Below are positions 9,904-20,656 of a stretch of DNA of 64,000 bases, piece after piece (the first letter of the stretch is position 1; the number at the start of each line of letters is the position of its first letter). The notes beneath the pieces are model-generated. The model saw nothing but the letters and a program-made list of their open reading frames with translations. It was not told the DNA's origin and did not search any database. The translations under genes and the position numbers were made by a program. Source of the DNA: Liopterus haemorrhoidalis. Lineage: Eukaryota > Arthropoda > Insecta > Coleoptera > Dytiscidae. The DNA lies in the NCBI GenBank assembly GCA_963971575.1, contig OZ020611.1, positions 242,692,654 through 242,756,653 on the forward strand, written 5' to 3'.

Positions 9904-10236
9904 TATTTTGAGAATACATCTCAAATACTTCTGAAATACTTCTCGTCGAATACTTCTCAAATCATCCAACGAAAACCTTTAAGAGTAATATCCAATTTTT
10001 CACAATTTTTTGTTGAACGCTCCCTGTCAACAAACTGCTCGGTCAATTTATAAACTGGCACTGATTTCACAATAAAAAAATGTCAAATTTTACGAATATA
10101 GTAATGACACATTTCAATATTGCCATCTAGTGATCGTTTGTAAAAACATAGGAGGTAACCCTCGTAGTAATTGATATTACTAATCATATATGGTGTATAT
10201 TAACTTTGCATTAACCTTTCCTATAACATGTTGCAA
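9904..10236. other. No gene recognised; flank of the mariner
   Basis: The first bases continue repeat D ('tattttgagaatacatctcaa'), followed by short reiterations of 'aatacttct'. Nothing else is recognisable. Confidence 0.4.
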
Positions 10237-10237
10237 T

Positions 10238-10479
10238 ACAACATCAAATAATAGAGTTGACAGTAGAACAACTTCTTTTACTATATTTTGAGAATGGAAG
10301 GATCCACGTATTTTAAATTGTAAGGTAAAAGTTTGCAATGTTATTTTTGATAATGTAATTAGTTTATGAGGTATCCCAAATTCTTCTATGCTTTCCCAGA
10401 TTGAGTTTCTCCCAATGCCGTCATAAGATGCTTTGTAATCAATAAAATGGTAGTTGATTTCTGCATTGCATTCAAATCA
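10238..10479 (-). pseudogene. LINE reverse transcriptase fragment
   Basis: On the reverse strand, reading from about 10475 downward, the translation contains 'HFIDYKASYDGIGRNS' followed by 'EEFGIPHKLITLSKITLQTF' and 'RGSFHSQNIVKE'. This is the RT finger/palm segment of a non-LTR retrotransposon: the (I/F)D(F/Y)K.AYD motif A with its first catalytic Asp, then the '..FGIP.KLI.L....L' helix. The GLRQGD-like motif that should follow has decayed ('VVLLSTLLFD'). About 80 residues remain of a domain of more than 250. The clade is unclear, perhaps RTE-like. Confidence 0.72.
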
Positions 10480-11020
10480 TTTTTACGTTATTTGTCTAAT
10501 GCTAGAAATCTGTTATAGGATTATAATAAGTGATAATATATACAGACAGCACCAAATGGTTGGAAATTATTCATGAAATGTTGCCTCAAATGATAATAAA
10601 CAACACATTCAAGTATTCATGAATCTGTAAACAATTACCAAATCCTAATAAGAACTAATTGTTGTAACCGCAGTGGGAAAACTACAACTGAATAACATGA
10701 CACGCTAGTCTTTACAACAGGGCACAGAGGGCTCTGAGTGGAACAAAGTGCAGCTCGTGAACCCGACCGACCCGCCTGAATATTTAATGTCGCACTGAGT
10801 TTGCCACCGTTGCTTTACCGCTGCTTTCCTCGCTAACAGAACGGTTAATTTATATGTAGCATACGTCAGCACTGCATACTTTATTGGTTTGTATATGCAC
10901 AAAGTTATGGCTAGGATTTAAAAATGTTATGACATTTTGTGAAATGTTGAAAATCTGGTGTTTTGGTTGGAATTAGTTTGCAGATTTAATGGCAGTGGTA
11001 AGTGTTTCTGGATTATTGCA
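10480..11020. other. No gene recognised
   Basis: Mostly AT-rich. A less AT-rich patch (about 10700-10860) carries a 65-codon reverse frame with no recognisable domain. No element ends were seen. Confidence 0.35.
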
Positions 11021-11320
11021 AACTGCACTAGGGTTGTACATCGAAGGCAAAACATCGGCGCTTACTATCGATGTTGAAAAAACATCGAAGGAAAAACATC
11101 GATGTATCGGAAACATCGATGTTTTATTAATATTAAAAAAAGCTATTTATTTATATTATATAGGTTTTATTTAATAATGTAAAGATAAAATACGAAAAAA
11201 GTAACATATAACACACAAAAAGCATTTATTAGATTTTGAAATAGAAATATTCCTTTTTAATAGTAATTAATTTCACATTAACATTATTATACCCAATATA
11301 ATAATCCTAATTTGTACCTA

Positions 11321-11501
11321 CAGTCTATTCCAAACGATTAGGTGGAACTAACCGCAATTTTCATTTTTGTAATTTGTCATTAGATATTTTTTTATATATT
11401 GAAGTTGACTTTTCCTGAACAATATGATCAAAAGCTTGAATCAATCGGTAAAAATAATTAGAATTGAAAATCTAGTTCCGCCTAAACCAAAGGAACAGAC
11501 C
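11321..11501. mobile_element. MITE family N, copy 1
   Basis: Starts CAGTCTATTCCAAACGATTA beside TA and ends, inverted, with 'ctagttccgcctaaaccaaaggaacagacc'. It is closely related along its length to the complete copy at 55582-55762. The two termini of this copy differ internally (CCAAACGATTAGG versus CCTTTGGTTTAGG), so it may be a recombinant. It lies inside the hAT element. Confidence 0.7.
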
Positions 11502-11644
11502 TTACTATTTTTACATTTCTAAAATGAAATATTGGATTTTATTAAAATAGTAATATAGTAATCTTAATGTTAATTTTATATTATTTAACATAAAAATAAC
11601 ACTGTCATACACAATTGTTTTTATACGTTTTTCAGTTGAAATAA

Positions 11645-11782
11645 AGTCTGTTCCTTTGGTTTAGGCAGAACTATATTTTCAATTCTAGTTACTTTTACCG
11701 ATTAATTGAAGCTTTTGATCATTTTGTTCAGGAAAAGCCAACTGCAATATATAAAAAAATAGCTAATGACAACTTACAAAAA
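11645..11782. mobile_element. MITE family N, copy 2 (truncated, inverted to copy 1)
   Basis: Begins 'agtctgttcctttggtttaggc' and runs as a near inverted copy of 11321-11501, stopping at 'aacttacaaaaat' before the far terminus. With copy 1 it makes a large palindrome, spacer about 143 bp, inside the hAT element. Confidence 0.65.
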
Positions 11783-12183
11783 TCCAGGGATTGGAGGAAT
11801 AATAACTGGGAAAGTGTCAACAAGACTCAAAAAGAAAAAGTGTGTTGGCGTCTTCGGTCGTTCGCATTGTTTGCAAAAATTAGAAGTTTCTTCTTATTTT
11901 TTCGTGCTAAGAAGAATAAGAACTAACACTATTATTGTTATATCACAATAGATGGCGCTTATATTGTGTGTACTAATTTTAATAAAAATTAATTTTTTAA
12001 GATTCCAGCGCCTCTAGCGGTAGTTTCTGAATTTCAAAGTTTAAACATCGACATCGGTAGTAGCCATCGATGTTTTATCGATATTATCGCCAGCTGACCA
12101 TCGATGGTAAAAACATCGATGTTTTAAAACAAACATCGATGTTTTCGATTCATCGATGTTTTTTTCCGATCCCTAAACTGAAC

Positions 12184-12865
12184 TAAACCTATTAATATGA
12201 TTAAAATTGTTCTGGTCCCAGCTGCTTCCCCCTCCAAATATGCTTCGATAAATATAAAATTTTAGATAAAACTAAAAGTGTCCGGTTCATTTTGGGAATA
12301 TTTCGAATTACGGCTTTTCCCATAATATTTTGATTAATATTTATAACGATAAAAAAAAATGATGCCGCTCTCAAATATTTCATGCCCCCTCCTCTATTAT
12401 AAAAGCTTGCGCTACCACTGATTGTGCGATATCAAAAGGAAGCTCTTAAGACCTAGGACTCTATCCCACTTTAAGGCAAAATTATTAAAATAAAAAATTG
12501 AAAAAATTCTAAGTAATTAACATTGATCTGAACCGCAAATATACCAAAGAAGTTTATGATCAGATTGCGTTTTTACTGAATATTGCAGCTTTTGTGTTTT
12601 GCCAATATTAATAATATTGTGCTCATCATGGCTAAATTATGGCTAATAATGTTGCCATTTAGCTTATTAGCCAGTGTCGTTGATAGATGTTAATTTAGCT
12701 AATAAGATTACCTGAAAAAAAAGATGTTTTTTTCAAAAAATCAAACCACAAATAATTATTTAAGTTGACGATACATTAAATTATTATTAAAACATGATTT
12801 TAATAATTATTTTAAGCCTATATGAAAGAAAAATATATTTTGAAAAACTAATAGGCTTTGGTGGT
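12184..12865. other. No gene; one decayed family A trace
   Basis: About 12500-12590 ('gaaaaaattctaagtaattaac' to 'gatcagattgcgtt') matches the family A block seen at 36860-36935. Otherwise I see only AT-rich sequence. Confidence 0.4.
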
Positions 12866-12977
12866 GCCGGGACTAGAATATAATCTGGAATATTTGTGAC
12901 GTAATATTAGATCATTACCGTTCAAGTAACGCCTATGAAACTCAAAATAAATATCAATATGAAATCAATAATTTTAA

Positions 12978-13681
12978 GGCGGCGCACAACCCTATAGTCC
13001 TCAATAGTTTCTTATACAAAACTAATAATCGGAAATAAAATTAATAACAATCTATATATCAAAATTTGCAGCGAATTTATATCTATCTAATAGGATATTT
13101 TTAATTGTAGAAAAAACTGTTAGGTAGTTGTAAATAAGTAAATTGCATTATAGACGCCATCTTGTAAACCAATCAACGCATATTTGCGTACGATGCGGCA
13201 AATTGTACCTATAGCTTCATTCTACAAATATGATTTTAGCTATTTTGTTGTATTGTGAAAATTACTTATAGTTATTGTACTTGGTAATCTATTTTTGCCG
13301 CCCTCTTGAATATGCCGCGGTTTTCAAAATTATTGTTACGGGTAAAAATGATTTATTTTTCGACGAAGGCTCTAAACTATAAGTAATACAGTCGAAAAAA
13401 AAAAATTGAAGTATTATTTGAACATCTACACAAAACTATATAAATATAAAAGTTATTTGAAACCCACAAATAGATTTAAAAAATTACAGAACAATATCGC
13501 TGATGTCTATTTTTAAGTTATTGAGCAATAATATTTTGACAATAAATGTTTCTACAATTAAAACTATCATATTAGATATACAAATTCGGTGCAAAATTTG
13601 ATGTATAGGTTGATACTAATTTTATTTCAGATTGTTAGTTTAGTATAAGAAACTAGTAACCTCCGGAGGTTATACGCAGCC
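12978..13681. mobile_element. TTAA element C, copy 1 (704 bp, long inverted ends)
   Basis: Flanked by TTAA (12974-12977 and 13682-13685). The inverted ends can be followed for about 140 bp with mismatches: left GGCGGCGCACAACCCTATAG, right complement GGCTGCGTATAACCTCCGG, then shared 'agtttcttata', 'gaaataaaatta' and 'aattgtagaaa'. The unoccupied sequence near 14425-14445 ('aataattttaattgaaact') shows a single TTAA at the site. TTAA target use suggests piggyBac mobilisation, although the termini lack the usual CCCT. No open frame. Confidence 0.78.
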
Positions 13682-13739
13682 TTAAGTGAAACGTCATTTG
13701 TAGTGGTGCCGGGACCAGAATTTAACTTGGGATCTTTAA

Positions 13740-14351
13740 TACCCTTTTCACACTAGAACTTTAAGACGAGTGAACTTAAAGGTATCCGATGTTTAATATC
13801 GGTTTGTTTTCACACTTGATGTTTAAATCTCCGGTGCTGTCATCAGCTACAGTAATTTTGTCCTTAAGTTACCGTCATGAAATTACCAGTTTTGAACTGT
13901 CTGCGCAGACGCACATTTTGAACTATTATAAACAAATAAGGATATTTCATTTCATTCTACAATAAAGACACTACAATAAAGAATATATTACACCTGTATT
14001 AACATGTAAGTCGATACATTTTATCTCAATTATTGTAGCTCTGTATTTTATTAAACACATTATTAAAATAAATTTTAATATAACATTTTATTATAACAAT
14101 AAGTATAAACTTCTTATAACGTCGATATAATACAGCGTTCTTGTTTATGATAATATAAAATTTTGACAGCACAAATTCAAGGAATATTTTTTTATAATAG
14201 AAATTAAGTTGGCAATGCGGACGAAGTTTAAGACGCAGATCTCTGTCTTAAACATCGCTTGTATTTAGACGAGGCCATACGGTTTCACATTAGCGTTTAA
14301 AGATACATTCACTTTAACATCCGATCTTAAAGATCTAGTGTGAAAAGGGTA
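13740..14351. mobile_element. MITE E (~612 bp)
   Basis: The ends are inverted repeats of about 30 bp: TACCCTTTTCACACTAGA plus 'actttaaga' on the left and the matching 'tctttaagatctagtgtgaaaagggta' on the right. It splits repeat D between 'gggatcttta' and 'ttggacgtag'. The target-site duplication is not clear. No protein is encoded. Confidence 0.65.
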
Positions 14352-14514
14352 TTGGACGTAGCATTAGAACATTACCGTTTATGTAACTCCTACTGAATTT
14401 AAAATAAATATCAATATCAAATCAATAATTTTAATTGAAACTTCATTTGTAGTAGTGCCGGGACTAGGATATAATCTGGAATATTTTTGACGTAATATTA
14501 GAACATTACCGTTC

Positions 14515-14640
14515 ACGTAACATCCATATCGTCAAAAATTTAACGTCGAATATTTTGAGAAGCAATATAACAATTTGTTCCAAAAAAAAATTTTTTTTAT
14601 CTTATTTTTTGTAAAATCCTAAAAGGAAGCCCTCGTATTT
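14515..14640 (+). pseudogene. mariner 3' end fragment
   Basis: The segment 'aacgtcgaatattttgagaagcaatataac' translates to the characteristic mariner C-terminus (..VEYFEKQYN). It is followed by the T-rich 3' region and 'aaaaggaagccctcgtat', which matches the 3' end of the mariner remnant at 41806-42402. Only the last few codons and the 3' terminus survive. Confidence 0.65.
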
Positions 14641-15480
14641 AATTTTCTATATTTTATTATCCACAATACGTCATAAATGTTACAAAAACTTAAAATTTAT
14701 GCAAAAATAATCCTAATCTCGTTATTTAAAAACAAATTTAAAACAAAAATTTCCATGAGACTCTGTTTTATGGTAATTTCTTTAAAACTTCTTAACATTT
14801 TCACAGGAGGCCGAATTAAAACTTTGCAAATAATCCTTATTTTTGTAAGATTTGTGTTCAGCGGTATAGGCCGGGTGGGAAAACATGTATTATATTGACA
14901 TTTGTAGAGTTACGAGCGAGAAAATATATGTGTTTCTTGGACAATAAAATGCCTCTTTCCGACATCGAGGGAACATACAACATTTATGGCGTTTAAAAGG
15001 GTATCATACCGAGGAATTCTTACGATTTATGGGTCTGTACGCATCTATATTTCTTTATTTTATTTATATCTTGTGGTATTAAACTTTTAAAATATGATTT
15101 TCAGTACAGAACATTACATTACCATATATCCATTATATTAAATTGCTTAAGTGTATTGCAATTTTTTTGAGGCAATTTTGCTATTACATTCTAACTCGAT
15201 TAAGACGAATCTCAAGGGACTATAACAGTATTTACGTAATAACCGATATTCTCTATATCCCAAATGAGTAATTTTCCAGTAAGTTTTTATATTTTATGCT
15301 AGGTTATTACCCGTCAACAATGACGGATTTATAATATAAAAATTTGAATTGTTTGTACGTGTATTTGGTTCTATTTTTTAACGTATCTTAATTTCATCAC
15401 CGGTCACCGAATTACGGGACAGGATATCACCCGTTAGCCAATCACGGGAGAGGGCGTCACCTGTCAGCCAATCAAGAGAC
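14641..15480. other. No gene recognised
   Basis: AT-rich sequence. A 73-codon forward frame (14677-14898) shows no domain. Between about 15395 and 15490 there are three loose repeats of 'cacccgtyagccaatcacgggaca' leading into repeat G. Confidence 0.4.
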
Positions 15481-16090
15481 AGGGCGTCCTCAGTTAGCCA
15501 ATCATGAGAACCTTAGGAAAAATTGACGTCATAATGTTACCGACACTACATACAGACACTTGCTAATTATATAGTTAGTTTATTTATTCATGAACTTGTT
15601 AAGATGGGAAACGATTCATTTTTACTCAGTACATTACATTTGTATTGTTAATCCTAAAAATAATTTGAGACGTTAATTTGTGTCTACGAAACCCTAGACA
15701 TTTATGTATGTTATTATATTCGTTGATACTTAGAAAATAAAACTGCAAAATATTGTTCATATCGCTTCTCTTTTATGCCTACGAAACTCTAAACATTTTT
15801 ATATGTAATTTTATCCGCAGTTTCTTAGACAATAAATCTGCAAAATATTGTTCATATCGGTCAAAGGATATAGGATTGTCTAGAGTTTCTTGGTAATACC
15901 TACGAAATCCTAGAAATTTCTGTATGTAATTATATTCATAGATATTTAGAGAATAAATCTGCAAAATACCTGTCAATCAATTCAAGCTGGGAACACCCTG
16001 TTTCCCAGTTAGCCAATCACGAGAACGTTAGGAAAAATGACGTCACAGTGTTACCCAGATCACAAACACACACTAGCTAATTATATATGT
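15400..16090. repeat. Dispersed repeat G, copy 2
   Basis: Matches 415-1145 ('gccaatcatgagaaccttagg', 'taccgacactacatacagac', 'aatttgagacgttaattt'). The internal piece 'tctgcaaaatattgttcatatcgg' with 'tcaaaggatatagg' is repeated two to three times (15745, 15835, 15955). This copy lacks the hAT MITE present in copy 1. Confidence 0.6.
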
Positions 16091-16096
16091 ACGACG

Positions 16097-16303
16097 TTCA
16101 ACTTTTGGTAATGAAGCTCCATCAGAAAAGACTGTTAACAATTGATTTGCAGAAATTCGTCGTTGTTGTGCGTCCGTCAGTGACTAATCTCGTGTAGGTC
16201 GACCAAAATCGGTTGTGATTCAAAAAACATCGATGCTGTGCGCAAAATGATTGAAGAAGATGTGACTTACCGTGAGATAGAGGCATCCTTTGCCATATCG
16301 CAG
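16097..16303 (+). pseudogene. mariner transposase N-terminal fragment
   Basis: About 69 residues of the N-terminal DNA-binding region can be read: 'TFNFGNEAPSEKTVNN', 'SRVGRPKSVV' (the linker following the first helix-turn-helix) and 'MIEEDVTYREIEASFAIS' (second helix-turn-helix). Two in-frame stops interrupt it. It is related to the better-preserved copy at 30159-31580 and ends abruptly in unrelated sequence. Confidence 0.72.
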
Positions 16304-17229
16304 AGATATTTTGTTTCTTTTTTTATTGTTTTCAAAGCTTGCTACCTTCAACTTTGTAAAACTTATGTTGATTATTATTTTGTAAATAAATGGTCGCCAT
16401 TTTGAAATGGTTAACATAAAAATATGATTTTTTGGTGTCATTGTAAAGCTAATTTAATGTACTTTTAAGAAAAAAATATAAAATTATCGATTCCCTATGC
16501 TAGATCAAAAGTTGACATCATTTCTGTTGAAACCGGAAGCGCCTTAGAATTCTTATAGTAACCTTTAAATGGGCCTTTTTGTCTAGTTTAACTTTTGCTC
16601 TGAAGATTTTTTGTATCTTTACAAATAAAGGAGATTTTCGGGGTGCCCCGTTTCAAACAAACACCTGTATATATTTTGTTGTTAAAGAAAGTTTACACGA
16701 AAAAATAATAGTAGTAATAATTAATATATTTATATATTTGAAACAAAAAATTCGCATGTACTAATATGTTTCTTTTTACCACAGCTGTTTGAAAAATAAA
16801 TATTTTGGTTAATGAGTGTCACAAAGTCAAAATAAAAGTCTAAAATATTTTTCGTGAGGGTGGCGCAGTAAAAAAAGTTGGAAACCACTGATCTACATGA
16901 ACGAATTCGTTTATGTCATCTTGCTTAGAACCAAAAATTCTGACAACGGCATATTGTCCCCTTCTTCGTAATCGAAGTCATTAATGACTGAGAGGTTGTT
17001 CAATTTTGCAAATAAATTGTGAACATTAGTAAAAGTCTTACGTGGCAAGGCGCGCAATGCGGTGGAGGCTCTTCTAAACATTCGTAATGTACCTTTTTAG
17101 AACTTATTTTTTATTTAATAAATATACACGTGAGACCCTCCTCCCAATAAAAAATGTTGACTGAATGTATATGGCCCTCATAAATTTTGAATTCGGTACT
17201 CCTGTTTTTCTAGATTAAAATTTCAGTTA
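16304..17229. other. No gene; possible hAT end
   Basis: Around 16854-16895 the text 'gagggtggcgcagtaaaaaaagttggaaaccactg' (reverse complement CAGTGGTTTCCAACTTTTTT) looks like a hAT terminus. No partner end was found. The remainder is unremarkable and the short open frames have no recognisable domains. Confidence 0.35.
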
Positions 17230-17235
17230 CCATAT

Positions 17236-17959
17236 TGTCACGCCTAGGTTGGTTTTGGGGGGTTTGTATGAATAAAAGAATATAAATTCTATATACTAAT
17301 TTATTGATAGGAATAAAAGAATACAATTTATAATTACTAACAGTACTGGCCACGCCAGATTAAGGGTGTACTAATTAGATAACACCTTATTACAATACAA
17401 GTCGATACACAAATCGATAAATCGTTGTCGTACAACAATGTAATTAAAGTATCGAGACTGAATGTATCACTCTGTATACCGACAAATTATAATGAACAAT
17501 TCATAGGATAATAATAATTAGTCCCTATCATTGGACAAACAATAATAACTTAAAATAAGGGCTCTAGGTCGGGCTTAGGTACAACCTAGTGACACAATAA
17601 TTGAATTAACTAATTAATTCCGGATCGTAAGAGTTTTACTTAAATAGAATAAATTCCATTAAAGTTGTGAGACACATCTGGAGCAAATACAAAAATATAA
17701 TTTTAAACTGTACTTACATAACCACGGCTTTGTAGGCCCATTGTTGGTCAATGCACAATTGGTAATAGTCACAAGAGTACTGATTACTAATTACTACTTC
17801 TTACTTAATTCTTCTTTAAGAACTTTTAGTTTCTTATATATGAAATATATAAAAACAATCCGTGGAAGAATTTCATGACAAGAGTTACGTGTTAAAACAC
17901 GGGTCAATTTAGTGCAGAGTAAGTTATTCTTAAGATGTGGATGCCCTCTACCCGTGACA
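17236..17959. mobile_element. Possible solo LTR (724 bp)
   Basis: The block starts TGTCACGCC and ends CCCGTGACA, the TG...CA plan of an LTR, with 4-bp flanks atat and gtat (3/4 match). There is no internal retroelement sequence on either side, so this would be a solo LTR left by recombination. Against this, the inverted match extends into the flanks (TTACCATA on the left, TATGGTAA on the right), giving a 16-bp inverted repeat with one mismatch. A DNA transposon is therefore possible. Confidence 0.5.
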
Positions 17960-18104
17960 GTATGGTAATTTATAAATTAACTAAATTTGTAAATTAACAG
18001 AGATGTATTTAGTTTAATTTGTATTTAAATTCATTTATAACAATATTTAAATTATTTCATATATTTGACAATATCAACATCTCATTGTACCACATTCAGT
18101 AGAA

Positions 18105-18240
18105 AATGTACTAAGTTGGTAAGACTGTCCACCAGGCTCGACTCCCTGATGATCAACCCCCACCATTGAGGCAGTCCAGAGTGATTTCGGTCTACACGGG
18201 GTGGACGGAATTCCTACCCCAGCTACCACGAAAATTTCAT
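18105..18240 (+). mobile_element. Probable SINE fragment
   Basis: 'agttggtaagactgtccacc' followed by 'aggctcgactccctg' resembles the second half of a tRNA-like head with a B box. Downstream 'ggtggacggaattcctaccccagctacc' is the sort of tRNA-unrelated body seen in insect SINEs. The 5' end, tail and duplication are not clear. Confidence 0.4.
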
Positions 18241-19077
18241 TAAATATTGTTATTGTAATTAATATTTGTTTAATTAAATCTATTGTTGTCCCAGGAATTT
18301 GCTTTCACATCAAACCACTAATATTATAATTTGATCATCTGTTATTCACGAATTATTAGGTTTATTTAAATAAACAGTCAATAAAAGTCATTCCTTTCTT
18401 AACCACTTAACTAAATAAGAAAAGCTGAATAAAATCATCCCTTACCTGCCGCCATTTTGTCTGTTTATCTTCTCCTTCTTCTTCTTGTTGTTGTTGAACA
18501 GTTCAATCCATGCTGCTATCGTTTTGCACTACACATTTCTAGTCACTTTACTTATTCCAATTTATTCTTCTCTATCGCCGTTTTTCTTCTTCCAATAAAA
18601 TTGCAAATGATGAAAAACAAAATCTACAATGTTCTAGTTCGTAAATGTTATTTGAAATATGTAAAATATTCTGAATATAAGAAGGAAATTTTAAATTTTC
18701 AACTGAGAATTGATGTTTTCTTTTTTAAAGAATTTCAAATGTGACGGAATGAAATATTTGTTTCTTATCTCAGTTATTCGGTCTACACAAATGTTATTTG
18801 TGACGTGTCAAAAAATTTAAATTCGTTTCATATTATTTACGCAAAAGTATTAAATCTTACTGAAGTTAAGGCTGTAGTTCGGTATTCTGAGTCGGGGAAG
18901 TCCCGAGAATTAAGCATTTTTGATTGTTTCGTTATTCGGGAAAAATAACCAATGATACCACAAACTTTCTGAATAATAGTTGTAGGGATTTTTTGTATTT
19001 CCACCCAATAAATATAATATTGTCAGAATATGATCTTTATTCTAGTTTCGCTCAATTCGAGCATTATCAAATCTACA
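18241..19077. other. No gene recognised
   Basis: AT-rich sequence. A Leu/Phe-rich forward frame (18457-18744) reads through a CTT/TTG-rich tract and shows no domain. I do not call it. Confidence 0.35.
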
Positions 19078-19260
19078 AAAAAAAAATTGATGTGAAGTAT
19101 GAATTTTCACCCATTTCAGGGTTTCGCAGGTATTTAGTAAGTGAATGATGATTATTTGGGATGCCAAAACAAAATTTATGTTAAAATATTTTTTTTTGTT
19201 AATTTTAATTCGAATGCCTAATACTATTATTTAGGTTTCTAAATATGTGCAGTATTTTTT

Positions 19261-20656
19261 ACCGACCGTCAACATATATAAGGGAGGTATTGTGATCATA
19301 CCGATTTTGACATTTCGAGGTTTCGATGGATCTCCACGAATTGAGGTCCCTACATAACGTTTTGACTATTTTTAGCATGATGTCTGTCGGTCTGTCTGTC
19401 CGTCCGTCCGTCTATCCGTCTGTCCGTTCGTCTGTCTGTCTGTGTACACGTGCAGAGCAAATTCGGCTAAAACGATTTTTATGAAACTGCATATTTAAGC
19501 TTTTGACATCAATGACGCAAGTTGATCAACTTTTGGTAAAAATCGGTTGACTAGAAATGGGAGTTTACTCGTGTCGATTTTAATATGTTTGCGAATATTT
19601 AGCAACAGAAAAATATTTCGAAAAAATTTATTGAACAAAAGTTGCTATAAATGCAATAAATAATAACTTTTATTTAAGGCGGCGCACAACCCTATAGCTC
19701 TCAATAGTTTCATATACAAAACTAATAATCCGAAATAAAATTAATCAATCTATAGATCAAAATTTGCAGCGAATTTTTATCTATCTAATAGGATATTTTT
19801 ATTGCAGAAAAAACTGTAATGTAATTGTAAATAAGCAAATTGCATTATAGACGCCATCTTGTAAACCAATTGACGCATATTTGCGTACGATGCGGCAAAT
19901 TGTAGCTAAAGTTTCATCCTACAAATATGTTTATAGCTATTTTGCTCTATTCTGACAACTATTTATAGTTATTATACTTGGTAGTCTATTTTTGCCGCCA
20001 TCTTGAATCTGCCGCGGTTTTCAAAATAGATGTTACAAGAAAAATGATTTAATCTTTGAAAAGAATACGTGTACCAAGTGGCATTCCATTATCATCAAGT
20101 ATAATATTTTTCGACGAAGGTACTAAACTATAAAGAATCAAGTCGAAAAAAATGTTGACGTATTATTTGAACATTTCTAAACAAATCTATATAAATATAA
20201 AAGTTATTTGAAACCCACAAATAGATTTAAAAAATTACAGAACAATATCGCTGATGTCTATTTTTAAGTTATTGAGCCATAATATTTTTACAATAAATGT
20301 TTCTACAATTAAAAATATTTTATTAGATAGATAAAAATACAGTGCAAAATTTGATGTATAGATTAATACTAATTTTATTTTAGATTTTTAGTTTTGTATA
20401 AGAAATTAGTAACCACTGGGGGTTATACGCAGCCTTAAGACGTATTTTGATAAAACGAAAAATTTTTAATTTTAAGTCTCATTTTTTTAAAGTCTCAATT
20501 TTTTCATACTTATATGTAACGTTTCCATGGTCATGATAAATAATATCTCTGTTAGAAAATATTAGGCCAAGTTATTTCTACTCTGCTGCTAGAATGTATT
20601 TTATACAAGTACTTTATGATGGCGGTCGGTCCTGTGGTGGCCACAGCTGATTTTTT
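19261..20656 (+). mobile_element. Family B element, copy 2 (Helentron-like, GTCY core), with a TTAA element inside
   Basis: The 5' end is ACCGACCGTCAACATATATA, then 'gggaggtattgtgatcatacc' and a GTCT/GTCC core (19383-19440), then 'tgtacacgtgcagagcaaattcg'. The 3' end has the inverted subterminal repeat TGGCGGTCGGT, then the hairpin CTGTGGTGGCCACAG and a T tract. Insertion into a T run of family A, with T on both sides, fits Helentron-type targeting. It is interrupted at 19678-20434. No coding capacity. Confidence 0.72.
19678..20434. mobile_element. TTAA element C, copy 2 (757 bp)
   Basis: Same family and orientation as 12978-13681, with the same GGCGGCGCACAACCCTATAG start and 'ggttatacgcagcc' end. 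It is flanked by TTAA (19674-19677 and 20435-20438). The empty site can be read in other family B copies ('aacttttatttgaggcg' at about 27815), which have TTGA where this copy has TTAA. It is the innermost layer of a three-level nest. Confidence 0.8.

Larger units (their letters stand above)
11029..12175. mobile_element. hAT-type non-autonomous element with ATCGAT palindromes (1147 bp)
   Basis: The termini are TAGGG...CCCTA. The flanking 8-bp direct repeats are aactgcac (11021-11028) and aactgaac (12176-12183), a 7/8 match, as expected for hAT. Both subterminal regions hold multiple copies of AACATCGATG: the left cluster is about 11040-11125 and the right cluster about 12045-12165. No transposase frame is present. 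MITEs of another family (N1 and N2) lie in the middle. Confidence 0.8.
12866..14520. repeat. Dispersed repeat D array, interrupted by elements C1 and E
   Basis: A roughly 140-bp unit occurs about two and a half times: 12866-12977, 13686-13739 and 14352-14520. Shared landmarks are 'tggtgccgggactag', 'gaatatttgtgacgtaatatta', 'acattaccgtt' and 'caatatcaaatcaataatttta'. The uninterrupted unit at 14400-14470 gives the empty-site sequence for the C1 insertion. No coding capacity. Confidence 0.7.

Noticed and set aside
10705..10902. 65-codon reverse frame in a GC-richer patch as a host gene
   Set aside because: No domain, no splice or promoter context, and length within chance expectation.
18457..18744. 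95-codon frame beginning with a hydrophobic stretch, possible signal peptide
   Set aside because: The hydrophobic start is a CTT/GTT repeat tract; the remainder has no domain.
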